This document shows positions 33,314 to 41,258 of a stretch of 64,000 bases of DNA, in pieces. How positions within the stretch are numbered: the stretch's first letter is position 1; each line of letters begins with the position of its first letter. The notes under the pieces are model-generated. The model made no database searches. It was not told where the DNA came from and worked only from the letters and a program-made list of their open reading frames with translations. This stretch comes from JBCDCY01 sp039180875 (GTDB taxonomy: Bacteria; Pseudomonadota; Alphaproteobacteria; Rhodobacterales; Rhodobacteraceae), in contig JBCDCY010000001.1 in the NCBI GenBank assembly GCA_039180875.1, forward strand, positions 930,001-994,000, written 5' to 3'. A program made the translations under genes and the position numbers.

Positions 33314-34309
33314 TCAGTAGGGGCAGGCGCCGTCCGAGGTGTAGTCGTGCACCTCGATCTCGCCGGAGCGGATGCCCTCGGCCGCCGCATCGACTGCCGC
33401 CTGCATCTCGGCGGTGATCAGATCGGCGTTGTTGTCGTCGAGTGCGTAGCCGACGCCGCCCTCGGCCAGGCCGAGCACGTTGAAGCCGGGCTCGAACGCG
33501 CCGTTCATCGCATCGGTGAAGGTGTCGAAGACCGCGTTGTCGACACGCTTCAGCATCGAGGTGAGCACGCTACCCGGATGCTCGCCGTTCTGGTTGGAGT
33601 CGACGCCGATGCCGAGCTTGCCGGCATCCGCCGCGGCCTGCAGCACGCCAAGGCCGGTGCCGCCGGCGGCGTGATAGATCACGTCGGCGCCGCGGTCGAT
33701 CTGGCTGGTGGTCAGCTCGGCGCCCCGGCTCGGGTTGTTCCAGGCCGAGCCGTCGGTGCCCGTCATGTTCTGGAAGACCTCGGCGTCGGGGTTCACCGAC
33801 TTTACGCCGCCCACATAACCGCAGGCGAAGCGGCGGATCAGCGGGATGTCCATGCCGCCGACGAAGCCCACATTGCCGCTCTCGGACGCCATGGCGGCGA
33901 GGATGCCGACCAGGTAGCTGCCCTCATGCTCCTTGAACAGGATGGAGCGGACGTTCGGCTGCTCCACCACCATGTCGACGATGGCGAAGCTCGTCTCGGG
34001 AAACTCCTGGCTCACCTTCTCGACCGCTGCGGCGTGGGAGAAGCCGATGGCGATGATCGGATCGTGGCCCTGCTGGGCGAAGCGGCGCAGCGCCTGCTCA
34101 CGCTGGGCGTCGTTCTGGATCTCGAAGTCGCGGTACTCGATCCCCGTCTCTTCCTTGAAGCGCTCGGCGCCGGTGAAGGCCGCTTCGTTGAAGCTCTTGT
34201 CGGCCCGTCCGCCCAAGTCGTAGACGACCGCCGGAGTGATCTCGGCCGCCAGGGTCGGCGCCGCCGTCAACGCGGCCGCCGCAATCGCAAGCACAACCTT
34301 GCGCACCAT
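33314..34309 (-). CDS. BMP-family nucleoside-binding protein
   Basis: 331-aa periplasmic solute-binding protein of the basic-membrane-protein (PnrA/Med) family, which binds nucleosides. A signal peptide ends near LAA-E; there is no lipobox Cys, so it is a soluble periplasmic form. DLGGRADKSFNEAAFTGAERF, AIGFSHAAA, GFVGGMDIPLIRRF and VIYHAAGGTG are typical. RBS GAGAGGA 8 nt before ATG. It is the promoter-proximal gene of the eleven-gene salvage operon. Confidence 0.94.
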   Translation of the reverse strand: MVRKVVLAIAAAALTAAPTLAAEITPAVVYDLGGRADKSFNEAAFTGAERFKEETGIEYRDFEIQNDAQREQALRRFAQQGHDPIIAIGFSHAAAVEKVSQEFPETSFAIVDMVVEQPNVRSILFKEHEGSYLVGILAAMASESGNVGFVGGMDIPLIRRFACGYVGGVKSVNPDAEVFQNMTGTDGSAWNNPSRGAELTTSQIDRGADVIYHAAGGTGLGVLQAAADAGKLGIGVDSNQNGEHPGSVLTSMLKRVDNAVFDTFTDAMNGAFEPGFNVLGLAEGGVGYALDDNNADLITAEMQAAVDAAAEGIRSGEIEVHDYTSDGACPY

Positions 34310-34448
34310 CTGGATATCCTCTCTGTCGTGCGACCGGGCCTCGCGGGGCCGGTCAAGATAGGCTCTGCCCTCTCACGGGGCACAAGCCCAAGCGTCGCCC
34401 GATCCCGAAAGCGTTGCAAGAGCGAATGTACCGCCCCTTCGCAGCGGC

Positions 34449-34487
34449 AAAAAAATCCCCGCCGGAGGCATCCGCTGCCCCGCGGCG
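34449..34487 (-). terminator. intrinsic terminator of the AlkB-like gene
   Basis: Minus strand: CGCCG-C-GGGGCA stem, GCGGA loop, TGCCTC-CGGCG (34460-34487; one bulge, one G-U pair), then GGGA and seven T's (34455-34449). It begins immediately after the stop at 34489, a textbook rho-independent terminator that insulates the salvage operon downstream. Confidence 0.85.
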
Positions 34488-34488
34488 C

Positions 34489-35580
34489 TCAGATGCCGTC
34501 GGGGTAATGCCTCGCCCGCCAGGCCTCCACCCGGCGGTCCATGACCAGGCGCCAGAGCGTCGGCATCGTGGCCAGCAGGGTCATCAGCAGGAAGTTCACC
34601 GGCATCTGCGGTGCCACCCGCCGCTTCAGCGGCCGCAGCTCCGGATAGGGCTTGGCGCCGGACTGGTGGTGGTCGGAATGGCGCGGGGCATTCACCAGCA
34701 GCCAGCCGCTCACCCGCTGGGCGGCGTTCCAGGAATGATGCGCCTGCACCGGCTCGAACCTCCCATCGGGCAGTTGTCGACGGCTGAGCCCGTAGTGCTG
34801 CATATAGTCGGCGACGGCGAGGAGGACGGTGCCGAAGCCCACGGCGACCAGATAGCCGAGCAGCCCCTGGGCGCCGCCGAGCCCGTAAGCCAGCAGCAGA
34901 AAACCGAGGGCGCCGAGCACGTATTGCCAGTAGGGGTTCCGCCAGTGCCAGGCCGGCCGCCGCAGGTGCCGCTGACGCGCCGCCTCCACCGCCAGACCGC
35001 GCCAGAAGGCCGTCCAAAGCAGCCGCGGCAGAAAGCGCCAGAACCCCTGGCCGAGGGGCGCTGTGGAGGGATCGAGGGGGGTCGCCACATGGCGGTGGTG
35101 GATCGCCAGATGGGCCGTGGCGTGTTGGCCGTTCAGCATTGAGATGAACATCCAGGTGCCGAGCGTGCGCTCCCAGCCATGGCGGGAGTGGATCAGCTCG
35201 TGGGCGTAGGCGATGCTGACGGTGCCGAAGACCGCGCCGACGGCGGCGGCGAAGGCCAGGCTTTCGCCCAGCTCGAAATGGCCGGGCCAGCCCGGCACCC
35301 CGGCGCTCGCGACGATCAGCGCCAGATGGGCCGGCGCCCAGAGGTAGAGAATGGCCCGGTGCCAGATCATCGCCCGACGATCGGCGCCGGCCCGCACCAC
35401 GTCGAAGCTCAGGCCGGCCAGCGCATCGAAGGCCGAGACGATGCCGAGGATCGCCATGGGGATGAGCGCGATGGTCCAGCCGCCGTTCAGCGCCGCGACG
35501 GCGACCAGCGGCAGTAGCGCCAATGAGACCCAGAAGGGCAGCGCCGCGCGCAGGCCCGGCTGGATTTCCCGCACCCGCAT
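34489..35580 (-). CDS. AlkB-like di-iron membrane monooxygenase/desaturase
   Basis: 363-aa integral membrane protein with several hydrophobic helices and the His clusters of the alkane-hydroxylase branch of the fatty-acid-desaturase superfamily: HELIHSRH (about 127-134), HLAIHHRH (about 157-164), DYMQHYGL and NAPRHSDHH (about 306-314). It should bind a di-iron centre and hydroxylate or desaturate an alkyl chain using electrons from a rubredoxin or ferredoxin partner, none of which is encoded nearby. Monocistronic, ending in a strong terminator. Confidence 0.88.
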   Translation of the reverse strand: MRVREIQPGLRAALPFWVSLALLPLVAVAALNGGWTIALIPMAILGIVSAFDALAGLSFDVVRAGADRRAMIWHRAILYLWAPAHLALIVASAGVPGWPGHFELGESLAFAAAVGAVFGTVSIAYAHELIHSRHGWERTLGTWMFISMLNGQHATAHLAIHHRHVATPLDPSTAPLGQGFWRFLPRLLWTAFWRGLAVEAARQRHLRRPAWHWRNPYWQYVLGALGFLLLAYGLGGAQGLLGYLVAVGFGTVLLAVADYMQHYGLSRRQLPDGRFEPVQAHHSWNAAQRVSGWLLVNAPRHSDHHQSGAKPYPELRPLKRRVAPQMPVNFLLMTLLATMPTLWRLVMDRRVEAWRARHYPDGI

Positions 35581-35617
35581 CAGATCCGGCGGGGATCAGC
35601 CCCCGGACCGCGGGCGG

Positions 35618-36061
35618 TCAATTCCAGCGGGCGGTCGTCACCTCCGCCTCCCAGGTCAAAGCCTCGAGATCCGGCACCTGCTCGGCCAGTCGCGGCAGGG
35701 CGAAGCAGCCCGACCAGCCGCCGCCGGAGGGGATGATCCGGGCGCTTTCCACCCGGGTGCGCGACAGCACCACGCCGCTGAAACCCGGCCGGCGGGCCTC
35801 GACAGTGAAGACGGTGGAGGCGAGCACCGTGCGCGCCTCATTGAGGAACGACACGCGGAGCGGTGTCTCCGCCGGGCAGCCCGCGATATCGAGGGTGGCG
35901 GTCAGCGTCACCTGATCCTCCCGCACGCTCTCGTCCCAGGCCACCCAGATGGCAAAGCCCACGACCGCCACGACTGGGATGAGCGCCACCCAGAAGGCCG
36001 GGCGCACATAGACGAACAACACGACCAGGATCGCGACGGTGGCAAGTGCGATGAGCGGCAC
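35618..36061 (-). CDS. small membrane-anchored protein of unknown function
   Basis: 147 aa: two closely spaced hydrophobic segments at the N-terminus (LIALATVAILVVLFVYV and WVALIPVVAVVGFAIWVAW) followed by a roughly 100-residue beta-rich extracytoplasmic region with two Cys residues (IAGCPAE and WSGCFALP) that could form a disulfide. I recognise no family with certainty. GTG at 36061 is preferred (GGAGG 7 nt upstream); a GTG at 36076 is possible. Confidence 0.6.
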   Translation of the reverse strand: MPLIALATVAILVVLFVYVRPAFWVALIPVVAVVGFAIWVAWDESVREDQVTLTATLDIAGCPAETPLRVSFLNEARTVLASTVFTVEARRPGFSGVVLSRTRVESARIIPSGGGWSGCFALPRLAEQVPDLEALTWEAEVTTARWN

Positions 36062-36140
36062 CCGGTGACCTCCCACTCAAGCGCGGCGATGCGCTTTCGG
36101 CTGGTCTAGTCCGTCCCGCTTGAGGTGCCAAGGGGCAGAG

Positions 36141-36158
36141 GCGCGCAGGCCTGCGCGC
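36141..36158. repeat. perfect 18-bp palindrome
   Basis: GCGCGCAGGCCTGCGCGC lies 31 bp downstream of the yceI-like stop region and upstream of the small membrane-protein gene. It could be a terminator stem for the yceI-like gene on the minus strand; no T-run is seen. Confidence 0.35.
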
Positions 36159-36188
36159 GCCCTATCGCCGCCCGGTGAGGGTACGCCG

Positions 36189-36758
36189 TTAGCGCTGGAA
36201 GACCAGATCGAAGCCCACCGGGACGGCGAACTGGATCGAGTCGAGCCCCGCGATCTCGCGCAACTGCTCCACCCCGTCCTCGTAGGCGAAGTCGAAGGCC
36301 TCCACGATCACCGGCGTGATGCTGGAGACGGCGACCCGGTCCTCTGAGATCCGGGTGACATGCACGTCCGCATCATAGCTGATCTCGGAGCCGTGGGCGG
36401 CCACGGTGAGCGGCAGCTCGACGGTTTTGCGAGCGCCCACGGCCAAATCCTCGAGCGCGTCGAGGCCCACATCGGCGGTGACCACGGCCAGCGGGGTCGA
36501 GGCGACGTCGAAGAGATGGTCGCGCATCCGCTCGTCCCGGATGTCGATGCCGGTGTTCACGCTCGCCAAGGTGATCTCGACGACGGCCTTGCCGCTGTCA
36601 TCGACCGAGCCCGCGACACTGCCGAAGCTGTGCGCCTCGGCCACTTCGGCGTTCTTCATCGAGACGAAGCTGACCGAGGAGACATCGGAATCGAGGGTCC
36701 AGGCCGACGCGCCGCCGGCGGCAAGGGTGAGGCAGGTGGCTAGCAGTAGCGGCTTCAT
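36189..36758 (-). CDS. YceI family periplasmic lipid-binding-like protein
   Basis: 189-aa exported protein: signal peptide ending near ASA-W, then a single lipocalin-like beta barrel with WTLDSDVSSVSFVSMKN and ITLASVNTGIDIRDERMRDHLFDV, the YceI hallmark. YceI homologues bind polyisoprenoids. The ATG at 36758 has GGAGA 5 nt upstream. Confidence 0.87.
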   Translation of the reverse strand: MKPLLLATCLTLAAGGASAWTLDSDVSSVSFVSMKNAEVAEAHSFGSVAGSVDDSGKAVVEITLASVNTGIDIRDERMRDHLFDVASTPLAVVTADVGLDALEDLAVGARKTVELPLTVAAHGSEISYDADVHVTRISEDRVAVSSITPVIVEAFDFAYEDGVEQLREIAGLDSIQFAVPVGFDLVFQR

Positions 36759-36905
36759 CGGGCTCTCCATCACGTTGCCGGACAGGGGGAAGGTAGCACG
36801 GATGCGGCTGCGGCCCATCACTGCCGCGTGAGTGCGCCGGCCCGTCTGCACCGGCCCGTCGGCACCTGCTGGACAGCACCGGCGCGCCCGCCCACACTCC
36901 AGGCA

Positions 36906-37316
36906 ATGGACCACACGACACCCCCAGATCTCGCCCCGCGCCTCGACGATCTGGAGGCGCTGGCGGAGGCCGCCTTCGCCCAACTGCCCGGCTATGTCCG
37001 CCAGGCTGCGGCCGATGTGGTGATCCGCGTCGCCGAGTTCGCCCCGGAAGAGATGCTGGCGGATATGGAGATCGACGATCCCTTCTCGCTCACGGGGCTC
37101 TACGAGGGCGTGGCGCTGACTGAGCGCACCCACGACGCGCCGCCCGATCTACCGGCCACCGTCTGGCTCTTCCGCCGCCCGATCCTCGACGAATGGGTGT
37201 CGCGCGGCGACGTCGGCCTCGCCCACCTGGTCAGCCATGTGCTGGTGCACGAGCTTGCCCACCACCTGGGCTGGAGCGACGACGACATCGCCGCAGTCGA
37301 CGACTGGACGCTCTGA
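36906..37316 (+). CDS. zincin-like metallopeptidase
   Basis: 136-aa protein of the small zincin family (PF06262-type): VLVHELAHHLGWSDDDI has HExxH with a downstream acid, and FAPEEML plus LTGLYEGVALT are family-typical. Probably cytoplasmic; the substrate is unknown. The ATG at 36906 has only a weak SD. Confidence 0.85.
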   Translation: MDHTTPPDLAPRLDDLEALAEAAFAQLPGYVRQAAADVVIRVAEFAPEEMLADMEIDDPFSLTGLYEGVALTERTHDAPPDLPATVWLFRRPILDEWVSRGDVGLAHLVSHVLVHELAHHLGWSDDDIAAVDDWTL

Positions 37317-37389
37317 GCGCCCGCCGATGCCTTGACTTCGCCACGCTTGCCCCGGATTAGAACGGCGCGGGCAGGTTCGGAGGGTCGGC

Positions 37390-38193
37390 GTGGCATCCTT
37401 CCCCGGCGTTTGGATGACGGAAAGCCAGTCGGTGATCTACCGGGTGGTGCCGAAATGCGCCTGCTCGACCATCGGGCAGATCATGTACTACAGCGACCAC
37501 GGCAGCTTCTACGACGGCGATATCCACGACGCGACCGAAGGGCTGCACAAGTGGGCCATCGAGGCGAGCCACGAGGCGATCGTCAGCAACGTGCAGGGCC
37601 GCGAGACCTTCACCTTCACCTGCATCCGCAACCCCTACACCCGCGTCCTCTCCTGCTTCTTCGACAAGATCTGCGGCGTGCAGCGCAACGGCCGGCGCTA
37701 TCGCGGCAACCTGGTGCCGATGCTGATGAAGAAGTACGGGATCGAGGTGGAGGGGGACTTCGACCAGATCGCCTCGTTCCGGCGCTTCCTGCTCTTCGTC
37801 CGGGACACCATCCGGTTTCGCAAGCCGATCGAGCCCGACATCCACTGGTCGGCCTGCTCCGGCCATGTCTCGACGCTCATTCGCGGTGGCGGACGCTACG
37901 ACCGGATCATTCCGACGGAGGATTTCCAGAACGGCATGAACTCCGTCCTGGCGGAGATCGAGGTGAGCCATGAGCTCGACATCGCCACAATGCCGCGCTT
38001 CAACGAAAGCGCCGAGCACGGGCCGAAGCGGGCCCATCCCGTGGCCGACTATTTCGACGATCTCGCCAACCACATCGTGAACGACATCTACCGCCGCGAC
38101 TTCAACCTCTTCAAATACGCCAAGGAGCCGAATGACGGCCCGCCGGCGCGTGAGATCGATTTGGATGAGGTCCACGCCAAGCTCGGCGGCTGA
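37390..38193 (+). CDS. sulfotransferase family 2 protein
   Basis: 267-aa PAPS-dependent sulfotransferase. The 5'-phosphosulfate loop VPKCACSTI (about 20-28) and the 3'-phosphate motif CIRNPYTRVLS (about 78-88) are clear. Family 2 enzymes sulfate carbohydrates. There is no signal peptide, so it acts in the cytoplasm. GTG start after GGAGGG. The next gene, 36 bp downstream, is a GT14-type glycosyltransferase; the pair may build and sulfate one glycan. Confidence 0.88.
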   Translation: MASFPGVWMTESQSVIYRVVPKCACSTIGQIMYYSDHGSFYDGDIHDATEGLHKWAIEASHEAIVSNVQGRETFTFTCIRNPYTRVLSCFFDKICGVQRNGRRYRGNLVPMLMKKYGIEVEGDFDQIASFRRFLLFVRDTIRFRKPIEPDIHWSACSGHVSTLIRGGGRYDRIIPTEDFQNGMNSVLAEIEVSHELDIATMPRFNESAEHGPKRAHPVADYFDDLANHIVNDIYRRDFNLFKYAKEPNDGPPAREIDLDEVHAKLGG

Positions 38194-38229
38194 CATGCGG
38201 CCTGAGCGACCGACACGGCGCGGCCTGCG

Positions 38230-39801
38230 ATGACCCAGATCGCCTACATCCTGCTCTGTCACAAGGACGCCGACGCGATCATCGCCCAGGCGGAGCTCTT
38301 GACGTCCGAAGGCGACTGCATCGCCATCCACTTCGACAAGCGGGCCGATGCGACGGCCTATGCACGCATCACCGAGGCACTCGGCGCCAACCCCCGCGTC
38401 ACCTTCGCCAAACGGGTGCGCTGCGGCTGGGGCGAGTGGTCCCTGGTCGAGGCCTCGCTCAACACCCTCCGCGCCGCCATCGAGGCGTTTCCGGAGGCGA
38501 CGCATTTCTATCTGCTCTCCGGCGACTGCATGCCGATCAAGCCGCGGGCCTACATGGACCGTTTGCTTGCCGCAGGCGACCGGGACTTCATCGAGCACAA
38601 CGACTTTTTCGAGAGCGACTGGATCAAGACCGGCATCAAGGAAGAGCGGCTGATCTACCGCCACCACTTCAACGAGCGCCAGCAAAAGGGCCTGTTCTAT
38701 GCCTCGATGGAGGCGCAGCGCCGCCTGGGGATGGAGCGGCCCATCCCGGACGACGTGCGGATCTTCATCGGCTCGCAATGGTGGGTGCTGCGCCGCGCAA
38801 CGGTGGAGAAGGTGCTGGCCTTCGTGGCCGAGCGCCAGGACGTCATCCGCTTCTTCCGCACCACCTGGATCCCGGACGAGACCTTCTTTCAGTCCGTCGT
38901 CATGCACGTCGTCGCCAAGACCGAGGTGGAGAGCCGCACGCTCACCTATCTCGATTTCTCCGACTACGGCATGCCGGTGGTGTTCTACGCCGACCATTTC
39001 GAGCTGTTGCGCACCCAGGATCATCTATTCGCGCGCAAGATCGCGGGCACCGCCGGGGGCCTCCGCCAGAAACTCGCCGAGCTCTACCAGGCCAAAGATG
39101 AGGAGATCGAGACCGGCGACACGGCCAACGCGCTCTACCGCTACATCACGCGACGGGGCCGGATCGGGCGCCGCTTCACCCAGCGGTTTTGGGAGGACGG
39201 GGGCAATATCGGCCGGGCGCACGAATTGCTGCTGGTGGTCTGCAAGAAATGGCATGTCGGCCAGCGCTTCATCGGCCGATTGTCGGAGGCCGGGATCGGC
39301 GGCACCCTCGGCTACATCTTCGACGATCCCGACTGCGCCCTGCCGGACATGGGCAATCTCGAGAGCAGCCGGGAAAAGCGCGGGCGCCATCGTCGGGCGT
39401 TCCTCAAGCTGCTCTTCACCCGCACCGGCTCCGACCGATTGATCGTCTGCCTCGACCCCTCCAATATCGACGTGATCCGCGATTTCGAGCAGGACGAATG
39501 CCCGATGCGGGTCCTGGAGATCAAATGCCAGGTGAGCGACGGCTACCTGCTCGGCCATGCCGAGCGGGTGGGCCTGATCGCGGTCGGCGGCCACCAAGGC
39601 ATCGGCGCGACCCTGGTGGCGACGCTGCGGCGGGAGTTCCGGGATGAAAGCGAAGCTTTGCTCGACCTCAACCTCGCGCGCCTCCACCACTTGCGCGAGG
39701 ACGGCAGCGACGCGCAGAATGCCCACGCCGTGGCCGGCTTTCTCGACATGCCGGTAGAGGATGCGGCGCCGTTCGCGCGCCGCGACGGCCTCTTCGACTG
39801 A
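38230..39801 (+). CDS. GT14 (core-2/I-branching)-type glycosyltransferase with extra C-terminal domain
   Basis: 523 aa. Residues 1 to about 260 form the branch domain: IAYILLCHKDADAII, HFDKRA, WGEWSLVEASLNTLRAA, FYLLSGDCMPIK and GSQWWVLRR, as in beta-1,6-N-acetylglucosaminyl and xylosyl transferases. The remaining part is a second domain, shared with Rhodobacterales homologues (annotated with a DUF592x label), containing two conserved-looking segments around DCALPDMGNLESS and VGGHQGIG. Acceptor and donor are unknown. Pairs with the sulfotransferase upstream. Confidence 0.85.
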   Translation: MTQIAYILLCHKDADAIIAQAELLTSEGDCIAIHFDKRADATAYARITEALGANPRVTFAKRVRCGWGEWSLVEASLNTLRAAIEAFPEATHFYLLSGDCMPIKPRAYMDRLLAAGDRDFIEHNDFFESDWIKTGIKEERLIYRHHFNERQQKGLFYASMEAQRRLGMERPIPDDVRIFIGSQWWVLRRATVEKVLAFVAERQDVIRFFRTTWIPDETFFQSVVMHVVAKTEVESRTLTYLDFSDYGMPVVFYADHFELLRTQDHLFARKIAGTAGGLRQKLAELYQAKDEEIETGDTANALYRYITRRGRIGRRFTQRFWEDGGNIGRAHELLLVVCKKWHVGQRFIGRLSEAGIGGTLGYIFDDPDCALPDMGNLESSREKRGRHRRAFLKLLFTRTGSDRLIVCLDPSNIDVIRDFEQDECPMRVLEIKCQVSDGYLLGHAERVGLIAVGGHQGIGATLVATLRREFRDESEALLDLNLARLHHLREDGSDAQNAHAVAGFLDMPVEDAAPFARRDGLFD

Positions 39802-39827
39802 CAGCGATTGCCTGGCGAGAGGTGCCG

Positions 39828-40217
39828 ATGCCCTACACGTACGACACCGACAACATCTTTGCGAAGATCCTCCGGGGCGAGATCCCGAATAAGACGGTGA
39901 TGGAGACCCAGCACTGCCTGGCCTTCCACGACATCAACCCCCAGGCACCGACCCATATCCTGGTCATTCCCAAGGGGCCTTACGTGAACCACGACCACTT
40001 CGCCGATGCCGCGAGCGCGGAGGAGATCGTGGACTTCACCCACACTGTCGCGGCCGTCGCCCGCCAGGTGGGCCATACGCCCGACAGCGGCGGGGGCGGC
40101 TACCGCATCCTGGCCAATGCCGGGCCGGATGGGCATCAGGAGGTGCCGCACTACCACATCCACGTCTTCGGCGGCGCCTTCCTCGGCCGGATGATCTCTG
40201 TCCCCGGCCAGGGCTGA
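39828..40217 (+). CDS. HIT family nucleotide hydrolase
   Basis: 129-aa histidine-triad protein (HINT-type): DNIFAKILRGEIPNKTV, AFHDINPQAPTHILVIPK and the triad HYHIHV. Such proteins hydrolyse AMP-lysine/AMP-NH2-like phosphoramidates. The ATG at 39828 has GAGAGG upstream; a GTG 6 nt earlier lies inside the SD. Next to a nucleoside hydrolase, 3 bp downstream. Confidence 0.93.
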   Translation: MPYTYDTDNIFAKILRGEIPNKTVMETQHCLAFHDINPQAPTHILVIPKGPYVNHDHFADAASAEEIVDFTHTVAAVARQVGHTPDSGGGGYRILANAGPDGHQEVPHYHIHVFGGAFLGRMISVPGQG

Positions 40218-40220
40218 GGG

Positions 40221-41159
40221 GTGACGCCGCGCAAGCTGATCATCGACACCGATCCGGGCCAGGACGACGCGGTCGCCATCCTGTTGGCGCTGGCCAGCCC
40301 GGAGTTCGACGTCCTGGGCATCACCGCCGTCGCCGGCAATGTGCCCCTGGCGCTGACGGAAAAGAACGTCCGCAAGATCTGTGAGCTGGCGGGCCGGCCT
40401 GATGTGCCGGTCTATGCCGGCGCCGCGCGCCCGCTCCTCCGCCCGCTGATCACGGCCGAGGCGGTGCACGGCACCACCGGCCTCGACGGCCCGGACCTGC
40501 CCGAGCCGACCATGGCGCTACAGCCGGGCCATGGGGCGGACTTTCTGGTCGAGACCCTGCGCGCCCAGCCGCCGGGGTCGGTGACGCTCGCCACTCTCGG
40601 GCCCCTGACCAACGTCGCCCTGGCGCTGACCAAGGCGCCGGAGATCGCCGGCCGGGTGCGCGAGATCGTGGCCATGGGCGGCGGCTTCTTCGAGGGCGGC
40701 AATTCCAGCCCGGCAGCGGAGTTCAACATCCTCGTCGACCCCCACGCCGCCGCCGCGGTGTTCGCCGCCGGCATCCCGATCACGCTCATCCCCCTCGACT
40801 GCACCCACCAGGCGCTGACGACGCGGGCGCGGGTCGCTGCGCTGCGCGCCCTCGGCACCGCCGTGGGGGACGCGGTCGCCGATCTGATCGGCTTTTTCGA
40901 GCGCCATGACGAGGCGAAGTACGGCCAGCAGGGCGCGCCGCTGCACGACCCGTGCGTGATCGCCTACCTGCTCACGCCCGAGCTGTTCTCCGGCCGCCAC
41001 GTGAACGTGGCGATCGAGACGGGATCGGAGCTCACCATGGGCATGACGGTCGTCGACTGGTGGGGCGTGACGGACCGGGCGCCCAACGCCACGGTCATCC
41101 GCCACGTCGATGCCGACGGCTTTTTCGCCCTGCTGACGGAGCGGCTGGCCCGGCTCTGA
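40221..41159 (+). CDS. nucleoside hydrolase
   Basis: 312-aa inosine/uridine-preferring-type hydrolase: IIDTDPGQDDA (Ca-binding Asp cluster), GNVPLALTEKN, GPLTNVALAL, FNILVDPHAA and PLHDPCVIAYL. It splits N-glycosidic bonds of imported nucleosides without phosphate. GTG start 3 bp after the HIT stop, so both are cotranscribed; complements the phosphorolytic operon at 23.6-34.3 kb. Confidence 0.95.
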   Translation: MTPRKLIIDTDPGQDDAVAILLALASPEFDVLGITAVAGNVPLALTEKNVRKICELAGRPDVPVYAGAARPLLRPLITAEAVHGTTGLDGPDLPEPTMALQPGHGADFLVETLRAQPPGSVTLATLGPLTNVALALTKAPEIAGRVREIVAMGGGFFEGGNSSPAAEFNILVDPHAAAAVFAAGIPITLIPLDCTHQALTTRARVAALRALGTAVGDAVADLIGFFERHDEAKYGQQGAPLHDPCVIAYLLTPELFSGRHVNVAIETGSELTMGMTVVDWWGVTDRAPNATVIRHVDADGFFALLTERLARL

Positions 41160-41258
41160 GCACGGCCGGCGCCGACGCGGCGCTTGCCTCCACCGCCCGA
41201 CCGGGACCAAGGTGCCCAGAACAGGCCGTGACAGACCGGCCGGCGCGGGAGGCGACGG

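Noticed and set aside
34310..34448. Purine riboswitch in the leader of the nucleoside operon
   Set aside because: No purine aptamer core could be found; only a short GC hairpin (GACCGGGCC type) is present.
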